From NCBI RefSeq assembly GCF_011009555.1, contig NZ_QXHD01000004.1, positions 4,682,310 to 4,746,309 on the forward strand: 64,000 nt of DNA, in the 5' to 3' direction. Both the position numbers and the translations under genes were made by a program. Below, piece after piece: positions 26,704-35,341 of this stretch. Source of the stretch: Adonisia turfae CCMR0081 (lineage in GTDB: Bacteria > Cyanobacteriota > Cyanobacteriia > Phormidesmidales > Phormidesmidaceae). Positions within the stretch are counted from its first letter, which is position 1. Every line of letters begins with the position of its first letter. The notes below the pieces were generated by a model. It was given only the letters and a program-made list of their open reading frames with translations, made no database searches and was not told where the DNA came from.

Positions 26704-27525
26704 ATGACAACTAAAAAACGTTCATTGCTACTAGCAGTTTCATGTACAGCTCTTAGTTTAGCAACTTCTCTTCCAGTTCGAGCTAATCCAACTGAAAATA
26801 TTATCAATGATATTAATGTTGGAGACGTCTTAGAAAAGTGTGATGACATTGTAGCTAATGAAGTAGCTGACACACTAATTGAGAATCGCTATAACACCAG
26901 TAGTGAGGAAGCTATGAGATCAGCTAATCAGTTTAAATCAGGTTATCAGAGAACTACTAATACAGGAGGGGGATGGGGTCCCTTTAAGGTCAATCGCGAA
27001 AATAGCTCCTCTGGTAATAATGAGGGCTCTAATGAAGATCTCACTAATTCAAAGAAAAAGGTCTTTCAGGAAGGTATTTTCCACGGTAAAACCATTAATC
27101 CAACTGCTGTTGGCAAAGACTGTAAAGCAGCCGTTAATGCTTACAATGGAATTGTTACTGCTTTATTTAGTCATCTCACCGCAATACAAACATCTCAGGA
27201 TCAGGTGACTATTGCTTTAGGAACATCTCAGGACCAGGTGACTATTGCTTTAGGGCAGCAAGATGTTGAAAAGTATGCTTTAGAGACTGAGCGTAAAGCA
27301 TTGGAAATGCAGGCAAACTTGGCAAAACAGCAGATGCGAGCACAACGTCTTGACCAATTACTGGGTCCATTTAATGACATGTTAAAAACTTCAATGGCCC
27401 CACGTCCACAGGCTCCCTCTAGCGTGTATAGCTCTCCAGGATGGCCACAGCCACAGCCACAACCACAGCCTCAATCTCCTCCCATTTCTCCAGCAATGCA
27501 GGAGTTATTAAAACTATTGCAGTAG
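26704..27525 (+). CDS. Secreted protein with 11-residue tandem repeat and Pro-Gln tail
   Basis: The 273-residue protein has an ideal ribosome site (AAGGAGATATC before the ATG) and a signal peptide (RSLLLAVSCTALSLATSLPVRA). Two copies of TSQDQVTIALG (33 bp each, 27190-27222 and 27223-27255, almost identical in DNA) precede a helical, probably coiled-coil region (VEKYALETERKALEMQANLA). The tail has a PQPQPQPQPQSPP run. No known domain. The near-identity of the two repeat units points to a recent slippage duplication. The strong ribosome site implies abundant translation. Confidence 0.65.
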   Translation: MTTKKRSLLLAVSCTALSLATSLPVRANPTENIINDINVGDVLEKCDDIVANEVADTLIENRYNTSSEEAMRSANQFKSGYQRTTNTGGGWGPFKVNRENSSSGNNEGSNEDLTNSKKKVFQEGIFHGKTINPTAVGKDCKAAVNAYNGIVTALFSHLTAIQTSQDQVTIALGTSQDQVTIALGQQDVEKYALETERKALEMQANLAKQQMRAQRLDQLLGPFNDMLKTSMAPRPQAPSSVYSSPGWPQPQPQPQPQSPPISPAMQELLKLLQ

Positions 27526-27554
27526 TTGAAAGAGAGATATCACGTTCCGAATGT

Positions 27555-27605
27555 TTTTAGGCTCAAGCCTAGCTTGCATATAAGTTCAGGCTTGAGTCCC
27601 TAAAA
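27555..27605 (+). terminator. Long hairpin after the repeat-containing secreted protein gene
   Basis: CTCAAGCCT (27562-27570) pairs with AGGCTTGAG (27588-27596), and outer arms TTTTAGG (27555-27561) and CCTAAAA (27599-27605) extend the stem with a small bulge. It starts 30 bp past the stop codon at 27525. No T-run follows on the plus strand, so it may be an mRNA-end stabiliser or a weak terminator. Confidence 0.45.
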
Positions 27606-27697
27606 TCCTGATTCTTAGATACGTTCCTTTTTAGGGCATAACTTATCTATTGACCTGAAATAACAATGTCTTCCATTCTAATTTGGACTATTGAACC

Positions 27698-28465
27698 ATG
27701 ATCTTTGACCTTAAGTTTCTTACATCATTCACACTGTCTTTAGCAGTCGCAGTCAGTCTGCCACTTATAAATAAAACTGCTAATGCTCACCCACTCAAGC
27801 TGTCATCAGGACATCAGACCAACAATCTTGTTGTAGTTGCTTCAAAACTTTCAAGAGGAAATTACAAAGTTAATGTTTTAGAGCAAATTCCAGGTCAACA
27901 AGCTTGTTGGGAGGAATATAGCTCACATTCCTACACCCATATTGCCCCCCTACTACTCAATTTTGACTGGACTGGTCATTGCAAGCGTTATGACAGTAAT
28001 GGTTACTCAGTTAATCTAGTAGGTCAAGACTCAACTGGTTACCGACTCCGCATTCGCCATCTACAAGAGCCTTCTATATGGGGTAAAGCATCAAAAAGCT
28101 TAAGACTCGAAGCTTTCAACCCGTTTGACCGTGAAGCTCCCAGTTTTTGGGTCGGAGATGCATACACCAGTAAAGATATGCACCCAGATGAACTAAGAGA
28201 TTTGAAAAATTTCAAGCACCTTAAAGTCCATTTAAATCCGAATTGGGAAATTGTCAAAAAAACAGATAAAAATAGAAACACAACTCATCTTCAATTTACT
28301 CTGACAATCTCTCAAATGGAAGATGCGAGTCAACCGTTACCCAAGTTACCTGATATAAAAGAAGGTCAATTTAGGCAATTAGACTCCTCGTCATCACGTC
28401 CAATCCTGCAAGAGGACTATCGTTATCCAATGTCTAAACCTTTTCATAAAACATTTGAGGAATAG
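27698..28465 (+). CDS. DUF3747 domain secreted protein
   Basis: A signal peptide (FLTSFTLSLAVAVSLPL) is followed by the DUF3747 pattern: YKVNVLEQIPGQQACWEEY, PLLLNFDWTGHC, DSNGYSVNLVGQD, YRLRIRH. The last part keeps HLKVHLNPNWEIVKKT and THLQFTL, matching the end of the domain. DUF3747 proteins are cyanobacterial exported proteins of unknown function, often joined to S-layer-type domains, which are absent here. The tail after residue 215 is low-complexity. It sits within the run of exported proteins on the plus strand. Confidence 0.75.
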   Translation: MIFDLKFLTSFTLSLAVAVSLPLINKTANAHPLKLSSGHQTNNLVVVASKLSRGNYKVNVLEQIPGQQACWEEYSSHSYTHIAPLLLNFDWTGHCKRYDSNGYSVNLVGQDSTGYRLRIRHLQEPSIWGKASKSLRLEAFNPFDREAPSFWVGDAYTSKDMHPDELRDLKNFKHLKVHLNPNWEIVKKTDKNRNTTHLQFTLTISQMEDASQPLPKLPDIKEGQFRQLDSSSSRPILQEDYRYPMSKPFHKTFEE

Positions 28466-28568
28466 CACTCTTCTTGTCCTCATCCATCTTTACCAAGTGT
28501 AGTTGCTGAATAGCCAAGTCTTATAACAGCTTTCTACACTAATCGTTTCTACTAGCACAACAGCAATT

Positions 28569-29054
28569 ATGAAATTCAAGATCTCTTTTCTACTCTCATT
28601 AGTAGCAGCTTTTGTCAGCATTTTGCCAGCGAAAGCAAATGAGACTGCACCAATGTGTTCACCTCAAGACTCCTATAGCCATATCAGTACTGAAGATCTG
28701 AGTTGTGACCCAGAAGACTATGGATTTACATACAATTCTGATGGGAATCTAACACCATTAGAATTCGACTATCATGATGGTCCCACTATCAGTAATGCCC
28801 CTCCACAAGACCGCGTAAGCCATCGCCGCCCTCGCACCATCCAAGAAGAAGGTGAAATAGTAACCGGCTCAGTGCTTGGCTCCGCTCTTTATTGGACAAG
28901 TAAGGCAGGAGGAAGATCCCATGAGGAAGCCATGGACATGGCTGAATTTGGTTATCACGCTGGCAGTGTTATTGAGGGGGTAGCAGGCTCTGCTCCTATA
29001 CGTCCCAACAATCATCAACCTAGACGAAATACTGGTTCAGAATACTACCCATAA
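28569..29054 (+). CDS. Small secreted protein, unknown function
   Basis: The 161-residue protein has a signal peptide (FKISFLLSLVAAFVSILPAKA), two cysteines in the mature N-terminal part (PMCSPQ, LSCDPED), and a small hydrophobic Gly/Ala segment later (TGSVLGSALYW). I recognise no family. It ends 30 bp before a good intrinsic terminator, so it closes a transcription unit that may begin at 26153 or 26704. Confidence 0.55.
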   Translation: MKFKISFLLSLVAAFVSILPAKANETAPMCSPQDSYSHISTEDLSCDPEDYGFTYNSDGNLTPLEFDYHDGPTISNAPPQDRVSHRRPRTIQEEGEIVTGSVLGSALYWTSKAGGRSHEEAMDMAEFGYHAGSVIEGVAGSAPIRPNNHQPRRNTGSEYYP

Positions 29055-29084
29055 GTCTTGCCTAAAGTGCTCCTGGCAATTAAG

Positions 29085-29121
29085 AGGGGAGGCTCCTACT
29101 ATTCATAAACTCCCCTTTTTT
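29085..29121 (+). terminator. Rho-independent terminator
   Basis: AGGGGAG (29085-29091) pairs with CTCCCCT (29110-29116), and five T residues follow. It lies 31 bp after the stop of the small secreted protein gene at 29054, on the same strand. Confidence 0.75.
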
Positions 29122-29195
29122 GTTAGCTCAACCCATAGATCTGTGCTAACAAAAAGTTTATGTAAAATCTGATCTCTATAGCATGAACTCTAACC

Positions 29196-30224
29196 ATGAA
29201 AAGAAATCTGTCTATATCTCTCTTATGCCTGCTTTCCCTATTTTCTCCAATAGCAGCCTTAATACCTACTAGAGCTGCCCTCGCAGGTGAGACTATAATC
29301 AACAGTGCTTTTGTTGCACGAGATCAGCGACTATCTGTTTCCAATCCAAATGTTATTGCTATCCGCTTTAAGGGTAAGCATACTCCTACAGTCTCTTGGA
29401 CGCTTGCTGAGTCATTGAAAGATCATAGAGGAGGAGTCTTAATTCCAGCAGGCGCTGAGATTCCAGGCTCTTTAGAGTTAACAGATGAACCTGAAGGAGC
29501 AAGGATTGTAGCCCGATACATTATTGTTGAGGGAATGGAGGTTCCAATCGAAGCATCTGGCTACATTCTACCTGTAGAAAGTCAAGTTACTCGTACAAAG
29601 GCGGAAAAAATAACCGAGTTTATGGCCTATACTAGACCAGCTGGCTATACCCTCGGGCAAATGCTCTTTGATGATGCACAGCTTGGAGAAATGATAGGGA
29701 CATTATTGCCTATTTTAGCTGGCTCTCTTTTTATGAGAGATAGTGTGGAAAGAGCTATCTATATTCCACAAAATCAGAAATTCTCACTCAAAATTGAAAC
29801 ACCAATTGCGCTCACGAACGAAGTCGCGCAAATCCTCCACGGTCCTGACGCTTGGAGAATTGCGCGAGATCAGCCTCTCGGATCACATCAGCTAGCTGCA
29901 TATAATAGCGCACAAAGTACAAAGTTACCTACAGTTGCCCAAACTACTGGATGTTCAGGAATTCAGTCCAATGAGCATATAGTCAGCTATCATTTGGGCC
30001 TAGGTGTCTACGAACAGCCTACCTTCACCAGTAAAAAGGTCATGGCCCTACCAATGGCAACAGTAGTTGAATTTAATACTGATTCTTCTGAGCAAGGACA
30101 GATGACTGACGCTAGCAACATTACATGGCAAAAGGTCCAAATGCCTGTTTCTGGGTTTATCCCTATCGGAGAAAATGGTTCTATGTCGAACGTACAACCC
30201 TGTAGTCGAAACTTAGAAGCTTAA
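29196..30224 (+). CDS. Secreted protein with C-terminal SH3-like region
   Basis: The 342-residue protein has a signal peptide (LSISLLCLLSLFSPIAAL, cleavage near AALAGE). The central part (GGVLIPAGAEIPGSLEL, VARYIIVEGMEVPIEASG) is beta-rich and recalls the GxxIPAG segment of VirB10/TrbI-type envelope proteins, though no full domain match is evident. The last 90 residues resemble a bacterial SH3 fold (SYHLGLGVYEQPTF, VEFNTDSSEQG, WQKVQMPVSGFIPIGENG) between two cysteines. It has its own unit after the terminator at 29121. Likely envelope-located; function unknown. Confidence 0.55.
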   Translation: MKRNLSISLLCLLSLFSPIAALIPTRAALAGETIINSAFVARDQRLSVSNPNVIAIRFKGKHTPTVSWTLAESLKDHRGGVLIPAGAEIPGSLELTDEPEGARIVARYIIVEGMEVPIEASGYILPVESQVTRTKAEKITEFMAYTRPAGYTLGQMLFDDAQLGEMIGTLLPILAGSLFMRDSVERAIYIPQNQKFSLKIETPIALTNEVAQILHGPDAWRIARDQPLGSHQLAAYNSAQSTKLPTVAQTTGCSGIQSNEHIVSYHLGLGVYEQPTFTSKKVMALPMATVVEFNTDSSEQGQMTDASNITWQKVQMPVSGFIPIGENGSMSNVQPCSRNLEA

Positions 30225-30664
30225 GAATCCACGATATCCATATTGTGTGGTTAATCAGAGTCATAGAGCTGGAAAACTATTAGCATTGACTCCACAATCA
30301 TCATATCCGTCAGCTCTGCTTTTTCATAACAAGTGAACCAGTTAAATTAGTTTGCACTAATTAATAAGTGTTGGGAGAAATGAACGGTTTTGGTAAGAGG
30401 CATTACCTAACCTGCCATGCGGCTTCATCGATCCCAAAGTAGTTAGCCTAATGTCAAACCTATCCAAGGATTTCATCTTCAACAATCACCCAAACCACTA
30501 GAACCAAAATTGGGTAATCCATCTTCTATGGCTAGAGTTTAGCTAAGCATTCTACTGTTTAATTCATACCTTTGAAATGATTGAAAAATGTATCTAGTCT
30601 CTTTTTCAATCATTGTTATGTCTAGTGTTCAGCAAAAGTCAACCATCACTACTACTGCGGAAAG
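30225..30664. other. Intergenic region with a perfect inverted repeat
   Basis: There is no gene-like frame here. The only clear structure is a perfect 13-bp inverted repeat, AATGATTGAAAAA (30576-30588) and TTTTTCAATCATT (30602-30614), about 50 bp before the dioxygenase start. It could be an operator, a terminator for upstream transcription, or the trace of a small mobile sequence. Confidence 0.5.
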
Positions 30665-31606
30665 ATGTCAATTTACAATACACCGCCATACTCTATTAAC
30701 CTTCTAGATACAAACTCCTGGGAACTCAATTCTCTGGATATATGGAAAGATTCACATCGTATAGCCTTTCAGAGGCAAGCAGAGAAGTTTAAACCATTTC
30801 CCGAGCATGACCTTAATACTCAACTACAATGTGAAGCACTTAAATTGCTAAAATACTTCAAAGACTTTCAGCTCCCATTGAAAAAAGTCCATCATCAACC
30901 ATATATGGTTATCACGGAGCTTCCAATCGATCCTAAGCTACCAGCACCGCCTACTAATGGGCAACGACCTAAAGAGAAAAATACTTGGATTAGTGAGCTA
31001 TTATTGCTTTGTTTGTCAAAGATTGCAAATCTCCATCCGCCAGCTTATAAGGAAGAAAAACAAGGGGACCTAATTCATCAAATTGCACCTAGAGATGGAT
31101 ATGAAAATACAGTTTCAAATGCTGGGAGGGTGACCTTTGCTTTACACACCGATGCAGCAATCTTAAAACCCCCATATACTCCAGAGTTCCTACTAGTGTT
31201 GGGCCTACTAAATGAACATGACACTCCAACGTACTTAGCAAGTTTAGACGAGATTTTGGCTCAGCTTACACCCAATGATATTCAAATATTGAGCGAACCT
31301 CGTTTTCATGTTGAGTCTCCAGGAGTCATGAAAATATGGGGCGGTAAAATAATACGCTCAGAACGTCGGCCTCTGATTACCATTGATCAAGATCAATGTG
31401 CAACAATCAACGCTCATCTACACACAACAAAAGCTACAGATCCTGTAGCAGAATTAGCATTGAGTGCATTGAAAGACGCCGCCAATAAAGTGGCTCGTTC
31501 AGTCTCCATATCACCGGGCACACTAGTTATTTTGAATAATTTCCAATGTATGCATGGGAGAAGTGAAGTCACCGGTCAACGTTGGCTACAGAGGCTTTAC
31601 GTGTAA
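30665..31606 (+). CDS. Fe(II)/2-oxoglutarate-dependent oxygenase, clavaminate synthase-like (TauD family)
   Basis: The 313-residue protein keeps the facial triad of the family: His and Asp in TFALHTDAAI (about residues 158-167), the distal His in QCMHGRSEV, and the 2-oxoglutarate-binding Arg in GQRWLQRLYV at the very end. The segment PEFLLVLGLLNEHDTPTYLA is typical of the clavaminate synthase/VioC branch, whose members hydroxylate free or carrier-bound amino acids such as arginine, asparagine and lysine. No NRPS or metabolite genes are nearby, so the substrate is unknown. The stop lies only 11 bp before the left end of an IS element, and the protein ends abruptly after the arginine motif, so a few C-terminal residues may have been lost. 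Confidence 0.8.
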   Translation: MSIYNTPPYSINLLDTNSWELNSLDIWKDSHRIAFQRQAEKFKPFPEHDLNTQLQCEALKLLKYFKDFQLPLKKVHHQPYMVITELPIDPKLPAPPTNGQRPKEKNTWISELLLLCLSKIANLHPPAYKEEKQGDLIHQIAPRDGYENTVSNAGRVTFALHTDAAILKPPYTPEFLLVLGLLNEHDTPTYLASLDEILAQLTPNDIQILSEPRFHVESPGVMKIWGGKIIRSERRPLITIDQDQCATINAHLHTTKATDPVAELALSALKDAANKVARSVSISPGTLVILNNFQCMHGRSEVTGQRWLQRLYV

Positions 31607-31617
31607 TAGTTAAGACT

Positions 31618-32755
31618 TTATCTGACACATCCTGTAAACTCACACTGAATCAGGAGTGTCACAATGAATACACAAGACAAGATCGTAAAGAACCGCTTAG
31701 GCATTCTAAATCTAGCCAAAACACTCGGCAACGTTTCCAAAGCATGCAAAGTGATGGGCGTATCGCGAGACTCGTTCTATCGCTATAAAGAACTCTACGA
31801 AACAGGAGGAGAAGCGGCTCTACGGGATATTGACCGTAAAAAGCCTTGCCCTAAGAACCGAGTAGAACCTGAGATTGAAGCCGCCGTGGTTGCGTTTGCC
31901 ACAGACCAACCGGCTTACGGCCAGGTACGAGTTTCGAATGAACTGAAGAAACAAGGCATCTTTGTCTCTCCAGGCGGTGTTCGCTCAATCTGGCTACGTC
32001 ATGACCTTCAAACGTTTAAGCTCCGGCTCAAAGCACTAGAAGCGAAAGCCGCTCAGGACAACCTGATTCTGACCGAAGCGCAGGTAAAAGCCCTCGAAAA
32101 GGCGAAGGAACAAAAGGAAGCCCATGGGGAAATAGAAACCCATCATCCAGGGTATCTCGGCTCTCAAGACACCTTCTATGTGGGGCACATTAAAGGCATC
32201 GGACGGATTTATCAGCAGACCTTCATTGACACCTACACACGGGTGGCTCAGGTGAAACTGTATGACCGTAAGAATGCGCTGGTGGCCGCTGATACGTTGA
32301 ATGACCGAGTGATCCCATTCTATGAAGAACAGAGCATTCCTTTATTGAGGATTTTGACCGACCGAGGCACCGAATATTGTGGGAACGTAGAACACCATGA
32401 ATATCAGCTCTATCTGGCTATTGAGGACATTGACCATACCCGAACAAAAGCGAGATCACCCCAAACCAATGGGATTTGTGAACGCTTTCATCGCACGATT
32501 TTGGAGGAGTTTTATCAAATTGCGTTTCGTAAAAAGGTGTATCAAAGCCTTGAGGAGTTACAAACTGATGTGGATGAATGGATAGAGTATTACAATTGGG
32601 AACGACCCCATTCAGGTCGATATTGTTATGGCAAGACACCCATTCAAACCTTGCTCGATAGTGCGCATTTAGCCGAAGAAAAACAATTAGATCAATACGG
32701 AGAAAAGAGTGTAAAAAATCAAACACAACCTGACAAATCTCTAAGTGTCAGATAA
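31618..32755 (+). mobile_element. IS481-family insertion sequence
   Basis: TTATCTGACAC (31618-31628) and its exact reverse complement GTGTCAGATAA (32745-32755) bound a 1.1-kb unit with one transposase gene whose stop codon lies inside the right end. No target duplication is visible in the flanks, so the outer boundary may be a few bases off. It lies between the dioxygenase and a hairpin cluster. Confidence 0.75.
31664..32755 (+). CDS. IS481-family transposase
   Basis: The 363-residue DDE transposase has an N-terminal HTH (NVSKACKVMGVSRDSFYRYK) and a linker winged helix (QPAYGQVRVSNELKKQGI). The rve-type catalytic core is GIGRIYQQTFIDTYTRVAQV, LRILTDRGTEYCG and SPQTNGICERFHRTI, with the two Asp and one Glu in place, ending in WIEYYNWERPHSG. 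It cuts and pastes the surrounding element. Full length with no frameshift, so the element may still be active. It has a GGAG-type site (CAGGAGTGTCACA) before the ATG. Confidence 0.9.
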   Translation: MNTQDKIVKNRLGILNLAKTLGNVSKACKVMGVSRDSFYRYKELYETGGEAALRDIDRKKPCPKNRVEPEIEAAVVAFATDQPAYGQVRVSNELKKQGIFVSPGGVRSIWLRHDLQTFKLRLKALEAKAAQDNLILTEAQVKALEKAKEQKEAHGEIETHHPGYLGSQDTFYVGHIKGIGRIYQQTFIDTYTRVAQVKLYDRKNALVAADTLNDRVIPFYEEQSIPLLRILTDRGTEYCGNVEHHEYQLYLAIEDIDHTRTKARSPQTNGICERFHRTILEEFYQIAFRKKVYQSLEELQTDVDEWIEYYNWERPHSGRYCYGKTPIQTLLDSAHLAEEKQLDQYGEKSVKNQTQPDKSLSVR

Positions 32756-32815
32756 CCCCCTTCTGTCAGATGAAGTTTGATCTATTACACTTTACGGGTG
32801 TCGATCTTTAGACGC

Positions 32816-32962
32816 GCTAATTGAATCTACAAATGGGGACTCAACAAGTTTTTTGTTCAGCACACGTTATCTTGTTCTTGAATGATTCATATAGGGAGCT
32901 AATTGAATCTAACCTAAGGGTCAGATTCAATTAGCTCATAAAGCCTTTTTAGGCTTTATGAG
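32816..32962. repeat. Cluster of hairpins and repeated GCTAATTGAATCTA motif
   Basis: GCTAATTGAATCTA occurs at 32816-32829 and again inside a perfect 15-bp inverted repeat, GAGCTAATTGAATCT (32896-32910) with AGATTCAATTAGCTC (32923-32937). A second perfect stem, CTCATAAAGCCT (32935-32946) with AGGCTTTATGAG (32951-32962) around TTTT, shares the CTC with the first, so the two hairpins abut. There is no gene inside. It may be a miniature element, a strong transcript end or a recombination site. Its origin is not known. Confidence 0.6.
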
Positions 32963-33195
32963 TATCAGGCTTTGCCCTGAATTCTTGATTATTACTTGTA
33001 TCTTCACTCACTCAACAAAAACTTGCTTGTCTAGTTTTTTGCTTACCTTGGTTATTCCTCTTAATGACTTTGATTTATGCCCTTCTAGGACTTGAATCAA
33101 TCTCGTTTGAAGCACTTTGTAATGCAGTTTTTGCATAATACATGCCCTCTCTGCAAGGGTTCTCTGTAGTGTTCTAAATAGTTCTTTTGAAAGTC

Positions 33196-33702
33196 ATGAT
33201 CCATACAGAATATCTTGTTAGTCATCTTGTAGGGAAAGATGCTACCAACCTCTTCCTGGCAAACAAAGCATGCCTTCCTTATGCTCAAACTCTGGAGGCT
33301 ATGACCTACCTCAATGAGTATTTGGCACTTATGCATGGGATTAAAGTCTCCTGTCCAATTATGCGTTCTGGTATTATTCAAATGTTGGATAATCCTAGCC
33401 TTGGAATCTACGTGTTAGCTTGGAGAGCTTCAGATTTAAGGTTGATTGGTCAAATTGAAGTGAAAGAAATATTTGAGGCTATGTATAATTCTAGATATTG
33501 TTATCTTGATAATTTTGCAGTGTTGCCAGAATTTCAAAAGCAGGGTATTGGAACCGCCTTACTCAAATATGTTATGCATGATTTAAAACCAAAGAATGCT
33601 ACTAAGTATTTTCGACTGTATCTAAGTTCCGAAAACTGCCAGCTTCGAAATTTTTATATTGATCGAGGTTTCTCAGATATTGGTCAAATGCTTCAGCATT
33701 AG
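33196..33702 (+). CDS. GNAT-family N-acetyltransferase
   Basis: The 168-residue protein shows the GNAT acetyl-CoA signature: LDNFAVLPEFQKQGIGTALL (motif A, with QxxGIG/T) and YLSSENCQLRNFYIDRGF (motif B). The ATG at 33196 is preferred over a TTG at 33187. The substrate cannot be predicted. It stands alone between two insertion sequences, a common setting for cargo genes. Codon use is A+T-rich like the rest of the island. Confidence 0.8.
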   Translation: MIHTEYLVSHLVGKDATNLFLANKACLPYAQTLEAMTYLNEYLALMHGIKVSCPIMRSGIIQMLDNPSLGIYVLAWRASDLRLIGQIEVKEIFEAMYNSRYCYLDNFAVLPEFQKQGIGTALLKYVMHDLKPKNATKYFRLYLSSENCQLRNFYIDRGFSDIGQMLQH

Positions 33703-33804
33703 TGATTTATCGATGGCTTTTGCACTATTAGGAGAAAAAAACAAAAATGTTCGCTGAAATATCGAGGCTCTGACTTCCAGTATATGTGCCTAAAAAATGT
33801 GAAA

Positions 33805-35272
33805 ACACGACTTGGAAGGTTAGCTAGGTATTCCATCTAGGACAATAGACGGACTGACGTTGGAAAGGCCCGATGCATTGTCCGTTAGTTGGGATTGGCT
33901 CTACCCTACAAGGGTTTCTGCAGAACTATCGTCCGGTCTTTTGCCGACAGGCCGGGTTTGACCATGTCAGTCGTTATATCAATGGCCTGTTGTTAAGCCC
34001 AAATAAGACTCTACAAGGAATATACGCTCAAATCGTCTGGCCAGAGGGGACCCAGGTGAGCCGCCGAGCGATGCATGAATCGGTGTTCGAATCGCGATGG
34101 AGTCGCGATGAGCTCATGCGTCGACATCGGGCACTGGTGGCCCCCCGCTATCGAGGTCGTGGGCGAGCGGTGATTAGTCTGGACTGGACCTATTCGTATC
34201 ATCCCTACAGCCGCAAGATCTATGGAGCCAAGTCCGCCTATGATTATGTGCATAGTGGTTGGAGTCGCTATCAAACAGTGGTCACCGCTGCCATTGCCAA
34301 TCCCCATCGGGTGGATGGCTTAGCGGTTGAGGTGCAACCGCCCAATTATCAGAAAGCAGAGTTGGCGTATTTAGCGATGACACAACGAGAGCATTACGAA
34401 CAACTTGACCAGGTGCGAGAGCGATTGCTGGAATTACTCCATTATTATTTACACCAACAAAGCTATCAGAAACGAACGGAGATGGTGGTTGAGAGTGTTC
34501 GCACTATCGAAGCCGAAGGGCAGTACCCTCAAGCAGATTATGCCTTTGACCAGGGCGTGTTGACTCGTCCGTTAACCGAACTGATTGAATCTAAAGGCAA
34601 ACATTGGGTCAGTGAGATTGAACGGACGCGACTGATTATGTGGAACCACACCTGGCAGCAGGTACAACACGTGGCTCAACAACTTAAAGAGAGTCATCCT
34701 GAGAGTTTTCGACACAAGAACGTTCGTTGCCGAAACAGTCAATATCGAGAGGTTTGGGCATTTACTAAAGTTGTTCGTCTCAAAAAATATGGTCGCAAAC
34801 GTATTGTCATTGTTCATGAAACTGAAGACCTCAGTGATGCCCCTCGTTTTCTCTTAACCGATGCCCTGCATTGGGATGCCAACCGGACCTTTTCTACCTG
34901 GACCTTTCGATGGCCGATAGAAACCTTTCACGAGTTTGCCAAACAGCTGACGGGCTTTGAAGACGCTCAGCTCCGCAACGAGGAAGCGGTCAAACGCCAC
35001 TTCTGCTTAAGTTGTATAGCGCAGTCTGCCCTTCAGCAAGCCAGCTGTTATGGACAAAAATCTGAGCGGTTTGACTTTGCTGATCACAATCAGCAACCCA
35101 TCGGCCAGCGACTGTACTCCTTGTCTCGGGATGCCTTCGAACAGGTGGTCCAGTTGATTCATCGACTCACGGGGCAAGGGCAATCGGTTGATCTCATTAT
35201 GGAGGTCCTGATGCCGAGCTAACCCCCATCTCACCAGTTATTTTTCTCTGCTCGTAACCTTCCAAGTCGTGT
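33805..35272 (+). mobile_element. Insertion sequence with perfect 18-bp inverted ends (IS701/IS4-like)
   Basis: ACACGACTTGGAAGGTTA (33805-33822) and its exact complement TAACCTTCCAAGTCGTGT (35255-35272) enclose a single transposase gene, giving an element of about 1.47 kb. No clear target-site duplication was seen. It marks the right end of the accessory segment, 70 bp before the core chromosome genes begin. Confidence 0.85.
33873..35222 (+). CDS. DDE transposase (IS701/IS4-like)
   Basis: The 449-residue transposase has catalytic-core blocks: VISLDWTYSYHPYSRKIYGA with the first Asp, YAFDQGVLTRPLTEL with the second, and FRWPIETFHEFAKQLTGFED with the Glu. This DDE arrangement and the WxIExxHxxxKQ motif fit the IS701/IS4 group; exact family assignment would need a comparison. 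Complete, within perfect terminal repeats, so probably recently active. Base composition is higher in G+C than the flanking island genes, which suggests an independent arrival. Confidence 0.85.
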   Translation: MHCPLVGIGSTLQGFLQNYRPVFCRQAGFDHVSRYINGLLLSPNKTLQGIYAQIVWPEGTQVSRRAMHESVFESRWSRDELMRRHRALVAPRYRGRGRAVISLDWTYSYHPYSRKIYGAKSAYDYVHSGWSRYQTVVTAAIANPHRVDGLAVEVQPPNYQKAELAYLAMTQREHYEQLDQVRERLLELLHYYLHQQSYQKRTEMVVESVRTIEAEGQYPQADYAFDQGVLTRPLTELIESKGKHWVSEIERTRLIMWNHTWQQVQHVAQQLKESHPESFRHKNVRCRNSQYREVWAFTKVVRLKKYGRKRIVIVHETEDLSDAPRFLLTDALHWDANRTFSTWTFRWPIETFHEFAKQLTGFEDAQLRNEEAVKRHFCLSCIAQSALQQASCYGQKSERFDFADHNQQPIGQRLYSLSRDAFEQVVQLIHRLTGQGQSVDLIMEVLMPS

Positions 35273-35341
35273 AATCGAACTCAAAATACTCGACAAGTTG
35301 AGAAGAGCAAAACTCTACAAAACTCAAAACTTCAAACTGAT

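Noticed and set aside
32816..32962. CRISPR or integron attC array
   Set aside because: Only two stems and three motif copies at irregular spacing; no repeat-spacer pattern and no integrase or cas gene nearby.
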